Assembly: GCA_963920575.1 (NCBI GenBank)
Contig: CAWUCF010000033.1
Coordinates: 62,001-126,000 of the forward strand
Length of the DNA stretch: 64,000 bases
Direction of reading: 5' to 3'
DNA from: Narthecium ossifragum
Taxonomy: Eukaryota; Streptophyta; Magnoliopsida; Dioscoreales; Nartheciaceae
This document shows positions 46,788 through 59,590 of this stretch, one piece after another. The stretch's first letter is position 1. Each line of letters begins with the position of its first letter. The position numbers and the translations under genes are program-made. The notes below the pieces were generated by a model. It saw nothing but the letters and a program-made list of their open reading frames with translations, was not told where the DNA came from and did no database searches.

Positions 46788-49700
46788 GCTTTCAGTTTGA
46801 TTAATGGCGTCTTTTACTGCTTTCTTAGTGTAATCTCGATAATGTAGTCTTTTAATCATTTTCTTCCTTTCATTTCTATACTAGTTTAATGGATTTCTTT
46901 CCGTTTCCGCTTTCTGTCCGTTTCTGTTTTATAGTTTCATTAACTTAAATTAGTTTACTGTTTATTTAATCTTTTCTTTATGATCATAGGAGTATTTTAA
47001 GATTAATTTAGGTTTTATCAGTCTTCTTTTACGCTTTCTGTTATTTAAGCTTTCTTTACTGTTTTCCATTAGAATAAGTTACTGTTTTTCTTAGATTAAA
47101 TTACTTTAATAGGTTTAATTTCATTTTCTGGATTTAGTAATTTAGGTTGATCTTTATGCTTTATTTAATTCCGTAATCTTAGACAATTTAAAGCTTTTCT
47201 TAGGTTAATCTTGATAATTAGATTATTTAATTAGGTCTAATCTAGATTTCCATATTACTTGACATCTCTGGTTCGTTAATTCGAAAGAGCAGAACTCAAC
47301 TACAATCATCTGATATTTAATTGTGGAATAGGATTTTAACTTTGACTATTTGACCGATCAACGGTTAGATTTCCTCTCTAACACCCATTCATCTTTTTGC
47401 TGAATATCATCCCAGGCAGGCCTCCCCTAAGCCCCTGGCCATCGGATCAGGCACGTCGAATCCCCGGATCCCCAGCCTGCAAAATAGCAAGCTTTTACCT
47501 TTTACCTTTTTTGCCTTCTCCTTCACTTTTTGATACTAGGCCTTTCTAATTTTTTTTCTTATTTATCATTCATTTTTTTGCTTAATATCATCCCAGGCAG
47601 GCCTCCTCGAAGACCCTGGCTACCGGATCGGGCACGTCGAATCCCCGGATCCTCAGCCTGAGAAAATAGCAAGCTTTGACCTTTTACCTTTTCCTTCACT
47701 TTTTGATACTAGGCCTTGCTAATTTTTTTTCTTTTTCTCATTCATCTTTTTGCTGAATATCATCCCAGGCAGACCTCCTCGAAGCCCCTGCCCACCGGAT
47801 CGGGCACGTCGAATACCCGGATCCTCAGCCTCCAAAATTGCAAGCTTTTACCTTTTACCTTTTTTCCCTTTTCCTTCACTTTTTGATACTAGGCCTTGCT
47901 AATTTTTCTCCCTTTTTCTCATTCATCTTTTTAGTGAATATCATCCCAGGAAGGCCACCCGAATGCCCCTGGCCACCGGATCAGGCACGTCGAATCCCCG
48001 AATCCTCAGCCTACAAAATAGCAAGCTTTTACCTTTTACCTTTTTGCCTTTTCCTTCACTTTTTGATATTAGGCCTTGCAAATTTTTTTTACTACTTATC
48101 ATTCATCTTTTTGCTGAATATCATCCCAGGCAAGCCTCCTCGAAGCCCCTGGCCAACGGATCAGGCACGTCGAATCCCTGGATCCTCAGCCTGCAAAATA
48201 GCAAGCTTTTACCTTTTACCTTTTTTGCCTTTTCCTTCACTTTTTGATACTAGGCCTTCCTAATTTTTTTTCTTATTTATCATTCATCTTTTTGCTGAAT
48301 ATCATCCCAGTTAGGCCTCCTCGAAGCCCCTGGCCACCGGATCGGGAACGTCGAATCCCCGGATCCTCAGCCTGCAAAATAGCAAGCTTTTACCTTTTAC
48401 CTTTTTGCCTTTTCCTTCACTTTTTGATACTAGGCCTTTCAAATTTTTTTTCTTATTTCTCATTCATCTTTTTGCTGAATATCATCCCAGGCAGCCCTCC
48501 TCGAAGACCCTGGCCACCTGATCGGGCACGTCGAATCCCCGGATCCACAGCATGCAAAATAGCAAGCTTTTACCTTTTACCATTTTGCCTTTTCCTTCAC
48601 TTTTTGATAGTAGGCCTTGCTATTTTTTTTTCTTATTTCTAATTCATCTTTTTGCCGAATATCATCCCAGGCATGCCTCCTCGAAGCCTCTGGCAACCGG
48701 ATCGGGCACGTTGAATCCTCGGATCCTCAGCCTCAAAAATAGCAAGCTTTTACCTTTTACCTTTTTTGCCTTTTCCTTCACTTTTTGATACTAGGCCTTG
48801 CTAATTTTTTTTATTATTTCGCATTCATCTTTTTGCTGAATATCATCCCAGGCAGGCCTCCCCTAAGCCCCTGGCCATCGGATCGGGCACGTCGAATCAC
48901 CGGATCCCCAGCCTACAAAATAGCAAGCTTTTACCTTTTACCTTTTTTGCCTTCTCCTTCACTTTTTGATACTAGGCCTTTCTAATTTTTTTTCTTATTT
49001 ATCATTCATCTTTTTACTGAATATCATCCCAGGCAAGCCTCCTCGAAGCCCCTGGCCACCGGATCGGACACGCCGAATCCCCGGATCCTCAGCCTACAAA
49101 ATAGCAAACTTTTACCTTTTTTGCCTTTTCCTTCACTTGTTGATACTAGGCCGCCTTCCTATTTTTTTTTCTTTTTTATCATTCATCTTTTTGGTGAATA
49201 TCATCCCAGGTAGGCCTCCTCGAAGCACCTGGCCACCGGATCGGGCACGTCGAATCCCCGGATCCTCAGCCTGCAAAATAGCATGCTTTTACCATTTACC
49301 TTTTTGCCTTTTCCTTCACTTTTTGATACTAGGCCTTTCAAAATTTTTTTCTTATTTCTCATTCATCTTTTTGCTGAATATCATCCCATGCAGGCCTCCT
49401 CGAAGCCCCAGGCCACCGGATCGGGCACGTCGAATCCCCGGATCCTCAGCTTGCAAAATAACAAGCTTTTACCTTTTACCATTTTGTCTTTTCCTTCACT
49501 TTCTGATACTAGGCCTTGCTAATTTTTTTTCTTATTTCTAATTCATCTTTTTGCTAAATATCATCCCAGGCATGCCTCCTCGAAGCCTCTGGCCACGGGA
49601 TCGGGCACGTCGAATCCCCGGATACTCAGCCTCAAAAATAGCAAGCTTTTACCTTTTACCTTTTACCTTTTTTGCCTTTTCCTTCAATTTTTGATATTAG

Positions 49701-50463
49701 GCCTTGCTAATTTTTTGCCTTCACATTCATCTTTTTGGTGAATATCATCCCAGGCAGGCCTCCCCGATGCCCCTGGCCACCGGATCGGGCACGTCGAATC
49801 CCCGGATGCTCAGCCTGCAAAATAGCAAGCTTTTACCATTTACCTTTTTGCATTTTCCTTCACTTTTTGATACTAGGCCTTGCTAATTTTTTTTATTATT
49901 TTCATTCATCTTTTTGCTGAATATTATCCCAGGCAGGCCTCCCCTAAGCCCCTGGCCCCCAGATCGGGCACGTCGAATCCCCAGATCCTCAGCCTACAAA
50001 ATAGCAAGGTTTTACCGTTTACATTTTTTGCCTTTTCCTTCACTTTTTGATACTAGGCCTTCCTAATTTTTTTTCTTATTTATCATTCATCTTTTTGCTG
50101 AATGTCATTCCAGGCAGGCCTCCTCGAAACCCCTGGCCACCGGATCGGGCACGTCGAATTCTCAGCCTGCAAAATGGCAAGCTTTTACCTTTTACCTTTT
50201 TGCCTTTTCCTTCACTTCTTGATACTAGGCCTTGCTAATTATTTTCCCTTTTTCTCATTTATCTATTTGGTGAATATCATCCCAGGCAGGGCTCCCCTAT
50301 GCCCCTGGCCACCGGATTGGGCACGTCGAATCCCCGGATGCTCAGCCTACAAAATAGCAACCTTTTACCTTTTACCTTTTTGCCTTTTCCTTCACTTTTT
50401 GATACAAGGCCTGGCTAATTTTTTTTATTATTTCTCATTCATTTTTTTGCTGAATATCATCCC

Positions 50464-50807
50464 AGGCAGGCCTCCTCAAAGCCCCTGGCCACCGGATTGG
50501 GCACGTCGAATCCCCGGATCCTCAGCCTGCAAAATAGCAAGCTTTTACCTTTTACCTTTTTTGCCTTTTCCTTCACTTTTTGATACTAGGCCTTTCAAAT
50601 TTTTTTTCTTATTTCTCATTCATCTTTTTGCTGAATATCATCCCAGGCAGGCCTCCTCGAAACCCCTGGCCACCGGATCGGGCACGTCGAATCCCAGTAT
50701 CCTCAGCCTGCAAAATGGCAAGCTTTTACCTTTTACCTTTTACCTTTTACCTTTTACCTTTTACCTTTTTGCCTTTTCCTTCACTTTTTGATACTAGGCC
50801 TTGCTAA
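50464..50807. repeat. Two-monomer block with CTTTTAC expansion, also found in the left array
   Basis: This pair (a CCTCCTCAAAGCCCC monomer followed by an AATGGCAAGC monomer with about seven CTTTTAC units at 50721-50770) closely matches the pairs at 21254-21598 and 23270-23614. It links the arrays on the two sides of the transposon nest. Confidence 0.88.
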
Positions 50808-52859
50808 TTTTTTTTATTACTTTCATTCATCTTTTCCTGAATATTATCCCAGGCAGGCCTCCCCTAAGCCCCTGGCCCCCGGATCGAGCAGGTCGAATCC
50901 CCGAATGCTGGGCCTACAAAATAGCAAGGTTTTACCGTTTACCTTTTTTTGCCTTTTCCTTCACATTTTGATACTAGGCCTTCCTAATTTTTTTTCTTAT
51001 TTATCAATCATCTTTTTGCTGAATGTCATTCCAGGCAGGCCTCCTCGAAGCCCCTGGCCACCGGATCGGGCACGTCGAATCCCCGGATCCTCAGCCTACA
51101 AAATAGCAAGCTTTTACCATTTACCTTTTTTGGCTTTTCCTTTACTTGTTGATACTAGGCCTTCCTAATTTTTTTTCATATTTCTCATTCATCTTTTTGC
51201 TGAATATCATCCCAGGCAGGCCTCCTCAAAGCCTCTGGCCACCGGATCGGGCATGTCGAATGCCCGTATCCTCAGCCTCCAAAATAGGAAGCTTTTACCT
51301 TTTACCATTTTTGCCTTTTACTTCACTTTTTGATACGAGGCTTTGCTAATTTTTTTCCCTTTTCTCTTTCATCTTTTTGGTGAATATCATCCCAGGCAGG
51401 CCTCCCTTATGCCCCTGGTCACCGGATCAGGCAAGTCGAATCCCCGGATGCTCAGCCTTCAAAATAGCAAGCTTTTACCTTTTACCTTTTTGCATTTTCC
51501 TTCACTTTTTGATACTAGGCCTTGCTAATTTTTTTTATTATTTCTCATTCATCTTTTTGCTGAATATCATCCCAGGCAGGCCTCTCCTAAGCCCGTGGCC
51601 ACCGGATCGGGCACGTCGAATCCCCGGATCATCAGCCTCCAAAATATCAAGCTTTTACCTATTACGTTTTTTGCCTTTTCCTTCACTTTTTGATACTAGG
51701 GCTTGCTAATTCTTTTTCCTTTTTCTCATTCTTCTATTTGGTGAATATCATCCCAGGCAAGCCTCCCCTATGCCAATGGCCACCGGATCGGGCACGTCGA
51801 ATCCCCGGATCCTCAGCCTACAAAACAGCAAGCTTTTATCATTTACCTTTTTGCCTTTTCCTTCACTTTTTGATACTAGGCCTTGCTAAATTTTTTTATT
51901 ATTTTTCATTCATCTTTTTGCTGAATATTATCCTATGCAGGCCTCCCCTAAGCCCCTGGCCCCCGAATAGGGCACGTCGAATCCCCGGATCCTCAGCCTG
52001 CAAAATAGCAAGGTTTTACCGTTTACCTTTTTTGCCTTTTCCTTCACTTTTTGATACTAGGCCTTCCTAATTGTTTTTCTTATTTATCATTCATCTTTTT
52101 GCTGAGTGTCATTCCAGGCAAGCCTCCTCGAAGCCCCTGGCCACCGGATCGGGCACGTCGAATCCCCGTATCCTCAGCCTGCAAAATGGCAAGCTTTTAC
52201 CTTTTACCTTTTTGCCTATTCCTTCACTTTTTGATACTAGGCCTTGCTAATTTGTTTTTCTTATTTCTCATTCATCATTTTGCTGAATATCATCCCAGGC
52301 AGGCCTCATCGAAGCGTCTGGCCACCGGATCGGGCACGTCGAATCCCCGGATCCTCAGCCTACAAAATAGCAAGCTTTTACCTTTTACCTTTTTTGCCTT
52401 TTCCTTCACTTTTTGATACTAGGCCTTCCTAATTTTTTTTTCTTATTTATCATGCATCTTTTTACTGAATATCTTCCCAGGCAGGCCCCCTCGAAGCCCA
52501 TGGCAATCGGATCGGGTACGTCCAATCCCCGGATCCTCACCCTGCAAAATAACATGCTTTTATCTTTTACCTTTTTGCCTTTTCCTTCACTTTTTCATAC
52601 TAGGCCTTGCTAATTTTTTTTCTAATTTCTCATTCATCTTTTTGCTGAATATCATCCCAGGCAGGCCTCCTCGAAGCCTCTGGCCACCGGATCGGGCACG
52701 CCGAATCCCCGGATCCTCAGCCTGCAAAATAACAAGCTTTTACCTTTTACCTTTTTTGCCTTTTTTTTCACTTTTTGATACTAGGCCTTCCTAATTTTTT
52801 TCTTATTTATCATATATCGTTTTGCTGAATATCATCCCAGGCAGGCCTCCTTGAAGCCC

Positions 52860-53150
52860 CTGGCCAACGGATCGGGAACGTCGAATCCCCGGAACCTCAG
52901 CCCGCAAAATAGCAAGCTTTAACCTTTTACCTTTTTGCCTTTTCCTTCACTTTTTGATACTAGGCCTTGCTAATATTTTTTCTTATTTATCATTTATCTT
53001 TTTGCTTAAAATCATCCCTGGCAGGCCTCATTGAAGCTTCTGGCTATCGGATCGGGCACGTCGAATCCCCGGATCCTCAGCCTACAAAATAGCAAGCTTT
53101 TACCTTTTAACTTTTTTGCCTTTTCCTTCACTTTTTGATACTAGTCCCTC
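52860..53150. repeat. Block duplicated ~2058 bp downstream
   Basis: Monomers with CCTTGAAGCCCC, GATCGGGAACG, CAAGCTTTAACC, CATCCCTGGCAGG and GAAGCTTCTGGCTA occur in this order here and at ~54918-55208. It is a diverged, non-adjacent copy of about 1.6 monomers or more. Confidence 0.7.
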
Positions 53151-54239
53151 CTAATTTTTTTTCTTATTTATCATGCATCTTTTCACTGAATTTCTTCCCA
53201 GGCGTGCCTCCTCGAAGCCCCTGGCCACCGGATCGGGTACGTCGAATCCCCGGATCCTCACCCTGCAAAATAGCAAGCTTTTACCTTTTACCTTTTTTGC
53301 CTTTTCCTTCACTTTTTGATACTAGGCCTTCCTAATGTTTTTTTTCTTATTTATCATATATCGTTTTGCTGAATATCATCCCAGGCAGGCCTCCTTAAAA
53401 CCCCTGGCCACCCGATCGGGCACGTCGAATCCTCGGATCCTCAGCCTGCAAAATAGCAAACTTTTACCTTTTACTTTTTTTGTCTTTTCCTTCACTTTTT
53501 GATACTATGCCTTCCTAATTTTTTTTCTTATTTATCATTCATCTTTTTGCTGAATATCATCCCAGGCAGGCCTCCTCAAAGCCCCTAGTCGCCGGATCGG
53601 ACACGTCGAATCCCATGATCCTCAGCCTACAAAATAGCAAGCTTTTACCTTTTACCTTTTTTGCCTTTTCCTTCACTTTTTGCTACTAGGCCTTCCTAAT
53701 TTTTTTTCTTATTTATCATTCATCTTTTTGCTGAATATCATCCCAGGCAGGCCTACTCAAAGCCCCTAGCCACCGGATTGGGCATGTCGAATCCCCGGAT
53801 CCTCAGCCTGCAAAATAGCAAGCTTTAACCTTTTACCTTTTTGCCTTTTCCTTCAATTTTTGATACTAGGCCTTGCTAATTTTTTTCCTTTTTCTAATTC
53901 ATCTTTTTGGCGAATATCATCCCAGGCAGGCCTCCCCTATGCCCCTGGCAACCGGATCGGGCACGTCGAATTCCCGGATCCTCAGCCTACAAAATACCAA
54001 GCTTTTACCTTTTACCTTTTTTGCCTTTTCCATCACTTTTTGATACTAGGACTTTCCTAATTTTTTTTCTTATTCATCATTCATCGTTTTGTTGAATATC
54101 ATCCCAGGCAGGCATCCTCGAAGCCTATGGCCACCGGATCGGGCACGTCGAATCCCCGGATCCTCAGCCAACAAAATAGGAAGCTTTTACCTTTTTGCCT
54201 TTTCCCTCACTTTTTGATACTAGGCATTCCTAATTTTTT

Positions 54240-54265
54240 TTCTTATTTATCATCCTCGAAGCCTG
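54240..54265. repeat. Truncated-monomer junction
   Basis: TATTTATCAT joins directly to CCTCGAAGCC at ~54252. The intervening CATCTTTTTGCTGAATATCA and the following CCCAGG segment of the monomer are missing. Confidence 0.85.
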
Positions 54266-54679
54266 TGGCAACCGGATTGGGCACGTCGAATCCCCGGATC
54301 CTCGGCCTGCAAAATAGCAAGCCTTCACCTTTTAACTTTTTTGCCTTTTCCACCACTTTTTGATACTAGGACTTGCTAATTTTTTTTATTATTTCTAATT
54401 CATCTTTTTGCTGAATATCATCTCAGGCATGCCTCCCCTACGCCCGTGGCCACCGGATCGGGCACGTCGAATCCTCGGATCCTCAGCCTGCAAAATAGCA
54501 GGGTTTAACCTTTTACCTTTTTGCCTTTTCCTTCACTTTTTGATACTAGGCCTTGCTAAATTTTTTTCTTATTCTCATTCATCTTTTTGCTGAATATCAT
54601 CCCAGGCAGGCCTCATCGAAGCTTCTGGCCACCGGATAGGGCACGTCGAATCCCCGGATACTCAGCCTACAAAATAGCA

Positions 54680-54712
54680 AGCTTTTTTCTTGTACATTTT
54701 TACTGAATATCT
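54680..54712. repeat. Truncated-monomer junction
   Basis: AGCAAGCTTTTTTC passes into TTGTACATTTTTACTG near 54690-54700. The CTTTTACC, CCTTCAC, TACTAGGCC and poly-T segments (about 70 bp) are missing. Confidence 0.8.
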
Positions 54713-55556
54713 TCCAAGGAAAGCCTCCTCGAAGCCCCTGGCCACCGGATAGGACAAGTCGAATCCCCGGATCCTCACCCTGCAAAATAGCAAGCTTTTA
54801 CCTTTTACCTTTTTGCCTTTTCCTTCACTTTTTGATACTAGGCCTTGCCAATTTTTTTTCTTTTTTGTCATTCATCTTTTTGCTGAATTTCTTCCCTGTC
54901 AGGCCTCCTTGAAGCCCCTGGCCAATGGATCGGGAACGTCGAATCCCCGGATCATCAGCCTGCAAAATAGCAAGCTTTAACCTTTTACGTTTTTGCCTTT
55001 TCCTTCACTTTTTGATACTAGGACTTGCTAATGTTTTTTCTTATTTTTCATTTATCTTTTTGCTGAATATCATCCCTGGCAGGCCTCATCGAAGCTTCTG
55101 GCTACCGGATCGGGCACGTCGAATCCCCGGATCCTCAGCCTACAAAATAGCAAGCTTTTACCTTTTAACTTTTTTGCCTTTTCCTTCACTTTTTGATACT
55201 AGACCTTCCTAATTGTTTTTCTTATTTATCATTCATCTTTTTGCTGAATATTATCCCAGGCAGGCCTCCTCGAAGCCTGTGGCAACCGGATTGGGCACGT
55301 CAAATCCCCGGATCCTCAGCCTCCTAAGTAACAAGCTTTTACCTTTTACCTTTTTTACCTTTTCCTTCACTATTTGATACTCGGCCTTGCTAATTTTTTT
55401 TCTTATTTCTCATTCATCTTTTTGCAGAATATCATCCTAGACAGGCCTCCTCGAAGCCTCTGGCCCCCTGATCGGGCACGTCGAATCCCCGGATCCCCAG
55501 CCTCCAAAATAGCAAGCTTTTACCTTTTACATTTTTTGCCTTTTCCTTCACTTTTT

Positions 55557-56638
55557 GATACTAGGCCATGCTAATTTTTTTCCTTTTTCTCATTCATCTT
55601 TTTTGTGAATATTATCCCAGGCAGGCCTCCCCTATGCCCCTGGCCACGGGATCGGGCACGTCGAATCCCCGGATCTTCAGCCTACAAAATAGCAAGCTTT
55701 TACCTTTTACCTTTTTGCCTTTTTCTTCACTTTCTGATACTAGGCCTTGCTAATTTTTTTTATTATTTCTCATTCATCTTTTTGCTGAATATCATCCCAG
55801 GCAGGCCTCCCCTACGCCCCTGGCTACCGGATCGGGCACGTCGAATCCCCGGATCCTCAGCCTGCAAAATAGCAATCTTTTACCTTTTACCTTTTTAGCC
55901 TTTTCATTCACTTTTTGATACTAGACCTTCCTAATTGTTTTTATTATTTATCATTCATCTTTTTGCTGAATATTATCCCAGGCAGGCCTCCTCGAAGCCT
56001 GTGGCAACCGGATTGGGCACGTCGAATCCCCGGATCCTCAGCCTCCAAAATAGCAAACTTTTACCTGTTATCTTTTTTGCCTTTTCCTTTACTTTTTAAT
56101 ACTAGACCTTGCTAATTTTTTTTATTATTTCTCATTCATCTTTTTGCTGAATATCATCTCAGGCAGGCCTCCCCTACGCCCCTGGCCACCGGATCGGGCA
56201 CGTCGAATCCCCGGATCCACAGCCTACAAAATAGCATGCTTTTACCTTTTACATTTTTGCCTTTCCCTTCACTTTTTGATACTAGGACTAGCTAATTTTT
56301 ATTATTATTTCTCATTCAACTTTTTGCTGAATATCATCTCAGGCAGGCCTCCCCTACGCCCCTGGCCACCGGATCGGGCACGTCGAATCCCCGGATCCTA
56401 AGTCTGCAAAATACCAAGCTTTTAACTTTTACCTTTTTTGCCTTTTCCTTCACTTTTTGATACTAGGCCTTCCTAATTTTTTTTCTTATTTATCATTCAT
56501 CTTTTTGCTGAATATCATCTCAGGCAGGCCTCCTCGAAGCCCCTGGCCACCGAATCGGGAACGTCGAATCCCCGGATGCTCAGCCTGCAAAATAGCACGC
56601 TTTAACCTTATCCCTTTTTGTCTTTTCCTTCACTTTTT
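55557..56638. repeat. Six-monomer higher-order repeat, copy 1
   Basis: Six monomers in a fixed order: CCTCCCCTATG (after CTTTTTTGTGAATA), CCTCCCCTACG with CTACC, CCTCCTCGAAGCCTGTGG, CTCAGGCAGG with GGATCCACAG, CTCAGGCAGG with GGATCCTAAG, and a CGAATCGGGAACG monomer with AGCACGCTTTAACC. The same order returns at about +1082. Confidence 0.9.
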
Positions 56639-57720
56639 GATACTAGGCCTTGCTAATTTTTTTCCTTTTTCTCATTCATCTTTTTTGTGAATATCATCCC
56701 AGGCAGGCCTCCCCTATGCCCCTGGCCACCGGATCGGGCACGTCGAATCCCCGGATCCTCAGCCTAAAAAATAGCAAACTTTTACCTTTTACCTTTTTGC
56801 CTTTTTCTTCACTTTTTGATACTAGGCCTTGCTAATTTTTTTTAATATTTCTCATTCATCTTTTTGCTGAATATCATCCCAGGCCGGCCTCCCCTACGCC
56901 CCTGGCTACCGGATCGGGCACGTCGAATCCCCGGATCCTCAGCCAGCAAAATAGCAATCTTTTACCTTTTACCTTTTTTGCCTTTTCCTTCACTTTTTGA
57001 TACTAGACCTTCCTAATTGTTTTTATTATTTATCATTCATCTTTTTGCTGAATATTATCCCAGGCAGGCCTCCTCGAAGCCTGTGGTAACCGGATTGGGC
57101 ACGTCGAATCCCCGGATCCTCAGCCTCCAAAATAGCAAGCTTTTACCTATTATCTTTTTTGCCTTTTCCTTTACTTTTTAATACTAGGCCTTGCTAATTT
57201 TTTTTATTATTTCTCATTCATCTTTTTACTGAATATCATCTCAGGCTGGCCTCCCCTAAGCCCCTGGCCACTGGATCGGGCACGTCGAATCGCCGGATCC
57301 ACAGCCTACAAAATAGCAAACTTTTACCTTTTACCTTTTTGCCTTTTCCTTCATTTTTTGATACTAGGACTAGCTAATTTTTTTTATTATTTCTCATTCA
57401 TCTTTTTGCTGATTATCATCTCAGGCAGGCCTGCCCTACGCCCCTGGCCACCGGATCGGGCACGTCGAATCCCCGGATCCTAAGACTGCAAAATAGCAAG
57501 CTTTTAACTTTTACCTTTTTTGCCTTTTCCTTCACTTTTTGATATTAGGCTTTCCTAATTTTTTTTCTTATTTATCATTCATATTTTTGCTGAATATCAT
57601 CCCAGGAAGGCCTCCTCGAAGCCCCTGGCCACCGAATCGGGAACGTCGAATCCCCGGATGCTCAGCCTGCAAAATAGCACGCTTTAACCTTATTCGTTTT
57701 TGCCTTTTCCTTCACTTTTC
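56639..57720. repeat. Six-monomer higher-order repeat, copy 2
   Basis: Same six-monomer order as copy 1, including CTTTTTTGTGAATA at ~56690, GGATCCACAG at ~57295, GGATCCTAAG at ~57475 and AGCACGCTTTAACC at ~57676. Confidence 0.9.
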
Positions 57721-58517
57721 GATACTAGGCCTTGCTAATTTTTTTTCCTTTTTCTCATTCATCTTTTTTGTGAATATCATCCGAGGCAGGCCTCCCCTAT
57801 GCCCCTGGCCCCCGGATCGGGCACGTCGAATCCCCGGATCCTCAACCTACAAAATAGCAAGCTTTTACCTTTTACCTTTTTACCTTTTTCTTCACTTTTT
57901 GATACTAGGCCTTGCTAATTTTTTTTTATTATTTCTCATTCATCTTTTTGCTGAATATCATCCCAGGAAGGCCTCCCCTACACCCCTGACTACCGGATCG
58001 GGCACGTCGAATCCCTGGATCCTCAGCCTGCAAAATAGCAAGCTTTTACTTTTTACCTTTTTTGCCTTTTCCTTAACTTTTTGATACTAGGCCTTCCTAA
58101 TTGTTTTTCTTATTTATCATTCATCTTTTTGCTGAATATTATCCCAGGCAGGCCTCCTCGAAGCCTGTGGCCACCGGATTGGGCACGTCGAATCCCCGGA
58201 TCCTCAGTCTCCAAAATAGCAAGCTTTTACCTATTACCTTTTTGCCTTTTCCTTCACTTTTTGATATTAGGCCTTGCTAATTTTTTTTATTATTTCTCAT
58301 TCATCGTTTTGCTGAATATCATCCCAGGCAGGCCTCCCCTACGCCCCTGGCCACCGTATCGGGCACGTCGAATCCCCGGATCCTCAGCCTACAAAATAGC
58401 AATCTTTTACCTTTTACCTTTTTGCCTTTCCCTTAACTTTTTGATACTAGGACTTGCTAATTTTTTTTATTATTTCTCATTCATCTTTTTGCTGAATATC
58501 ATCTCAGGCAGGCCTCC
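57721..58517. repeat. Six-monomer higher-order repeat, copy 3, cut by the solo LTR
   Basis: The first four monomers follow the HOR order (CTTTTTTGTGAATA at ~57765, CCTGTGG at ~58163). The fifth is split by the insertion at 58518 and continues at 60741 (TACGCCCCTGG). Confidence 0.85.
58513..58517. repeat. Target-site duplication, left copy (CCTCC)
   Basis: CCTCC of the monomer is repeated at 60736-60740 after the insertion. A 5-bp duplication is typical of LTR retrotransposon integration. Confidence 0.88.
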
Positions 58518-59590
58518 TGTCGCGCCCCGACCCGCAGAGCGCACCCGGGCCGGGACACGAGGGGGGAAAAACGAACACCTCAACCACTAGCCTCAACTGG
58601 CGGAAACAGTTGAGATTAAGGCCCGGCTGGCGGAAACAGCTGGACAGCACAGAGAAAGAGCGGAAGCAAGCTACTAAACCACAGCTATTAACATTTATTA
58701 CAAAAACGGTAATAAAAGAGTTAACAGAGTTTAGTACAAAAGCCACAAGGGATCAACAGTCCCCAAAAAGAAACTGCAACACCCACCGGGGTCTCCGCGA
58801 AGGCGCACACGAACCCATCCTGACCCTCAGACATGGTCAGGATCCGGCCCGCTGCCACGAGACGACCGAGGGGGTAGGACTGGGACAGAGCGGCCACCTG
58901 CACCTGCAACAAACACAGTCCAGGTAGGCATGAGCAACAGCTCAGCAGGGTCCTACTCTACAACTCCCACACACACAAGGGTAAAGTAACCGGACACACT
59001 CTGATGCCAAATGCCAAGGCTTGCCAAGGATTCCACAATCCCATCAATAACCCGAAGGGTTCCTGTCCTAGGTGCGTATCTCCGATAACGCCACTGCTCA
59101 GGGGTGGGCAACTCCGACATTCCCTGACACAGGGTGGACACGACGCAACCAGTAGGACCCCCTTCTCCAAGCGGGATCTCCGCACTTGGCGGAACAACCG
59201 AAGTTAAGACTACCATCACTCGGTACTCTAAGCAGCAGAGTCAACACCCACCCAACCTATCCTAGCATGTCTAATGCACAGGAAAAAGGGCAGGATAAGT
59301 ATGATAAAGCCGTAAACAAACAACACAGCAAGGGCACACCTTCGGCCCATTTATACTAAACACTCCCGAGGGTCATGACTCCCTCGGTTCACCACAAAGC
59401 GGTAAGGGCATACCGTCAGCCCATTTATTCTACACACCTGGGAGGCATCACCCTCCCAGTTCAACCACAAAGCGATGAGCATTCATACATAATTCATTAC
59501 AGGATAAACCCCGAGGGTAAAACCGTAAAAAGTCACTTGCATGCGAAGCCCCGCGGGCAAAACTCTTGAAAACCCTCTCTGCTACTGAAG

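Larger units (their letters stand above)
36641..47383 (+). mobile_element. Ty3/gypsy Tat-type LTR retrotransposon, 5' part missing
   Basis: From left to right: Gag-protease linker, aspartic protease, RT, Ty3-type RNase H, a second RNase H (YFDGSKTISGAG), H2C2 zinc finger and DD35E integrase, an antisense spliced gene, polypurine tract and a 1241-bp 3' LTR. The second RNase H and the antisense gene point to the Tat lineage (related to Grande/Retand-like elements, family knowledge). The 5' LTR, primer-binding site and most of gag are absent: the CACTA element abuts the linker at 36641. The right boundary is sharp, with LTR ...CTAACA followed by satellite. The 5 bp after it (CCCAT, 47384-47388) would be the right target duplication, but its left partner has been lost. 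Multiple nonsense codons make it inactive. Confidence 0.92.
46143..47383 (+). repeat. 3' LTR of the Tat-type retrotransposon (1241 bp)
   Basis: It begins TGTTAG and ends CTAACA, a perfect 6-bp terminal inverted repeat with TG/CA ends. It is preceded by the polypurine tract and followed immediately by satellite at 47384. Internal signals are a TATA box at 46686 and AATAAA at 46782. The ORFs inside are not meaningful. There is no second LTR in the window for dating. Confidence 0.93.
47384..58517. repeat. 181-bp satellite array, middle block
   Basis: About 61 monomers in the same orientation as the left block. They are mostly of the GGATCGGGCACG / TTTTTGATAC type, with frequent CCTCCCCTA(A/C/T)G or CCTCCTCGAAGCC starts and a TATTTATCATTCAT tail. 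They are more divergent from each other than the left HOR, with several truncated monomers and a six-monomer HOR at the right end. No gene is supported. Confidence 0.95.

Noticed and set aside
46244..46859. ORFs within the 3' LTR
   Set aside because: They overlap U3 repeats, the TATA box and the polyadenylation signal; no domain is recognised.
47838..58590. Longer satellite ORFs, up to 229 codons (50102), in the middle array
   Set aside because: Same repeat-derived frames, longer only where several 180-bp monomers follow each other.
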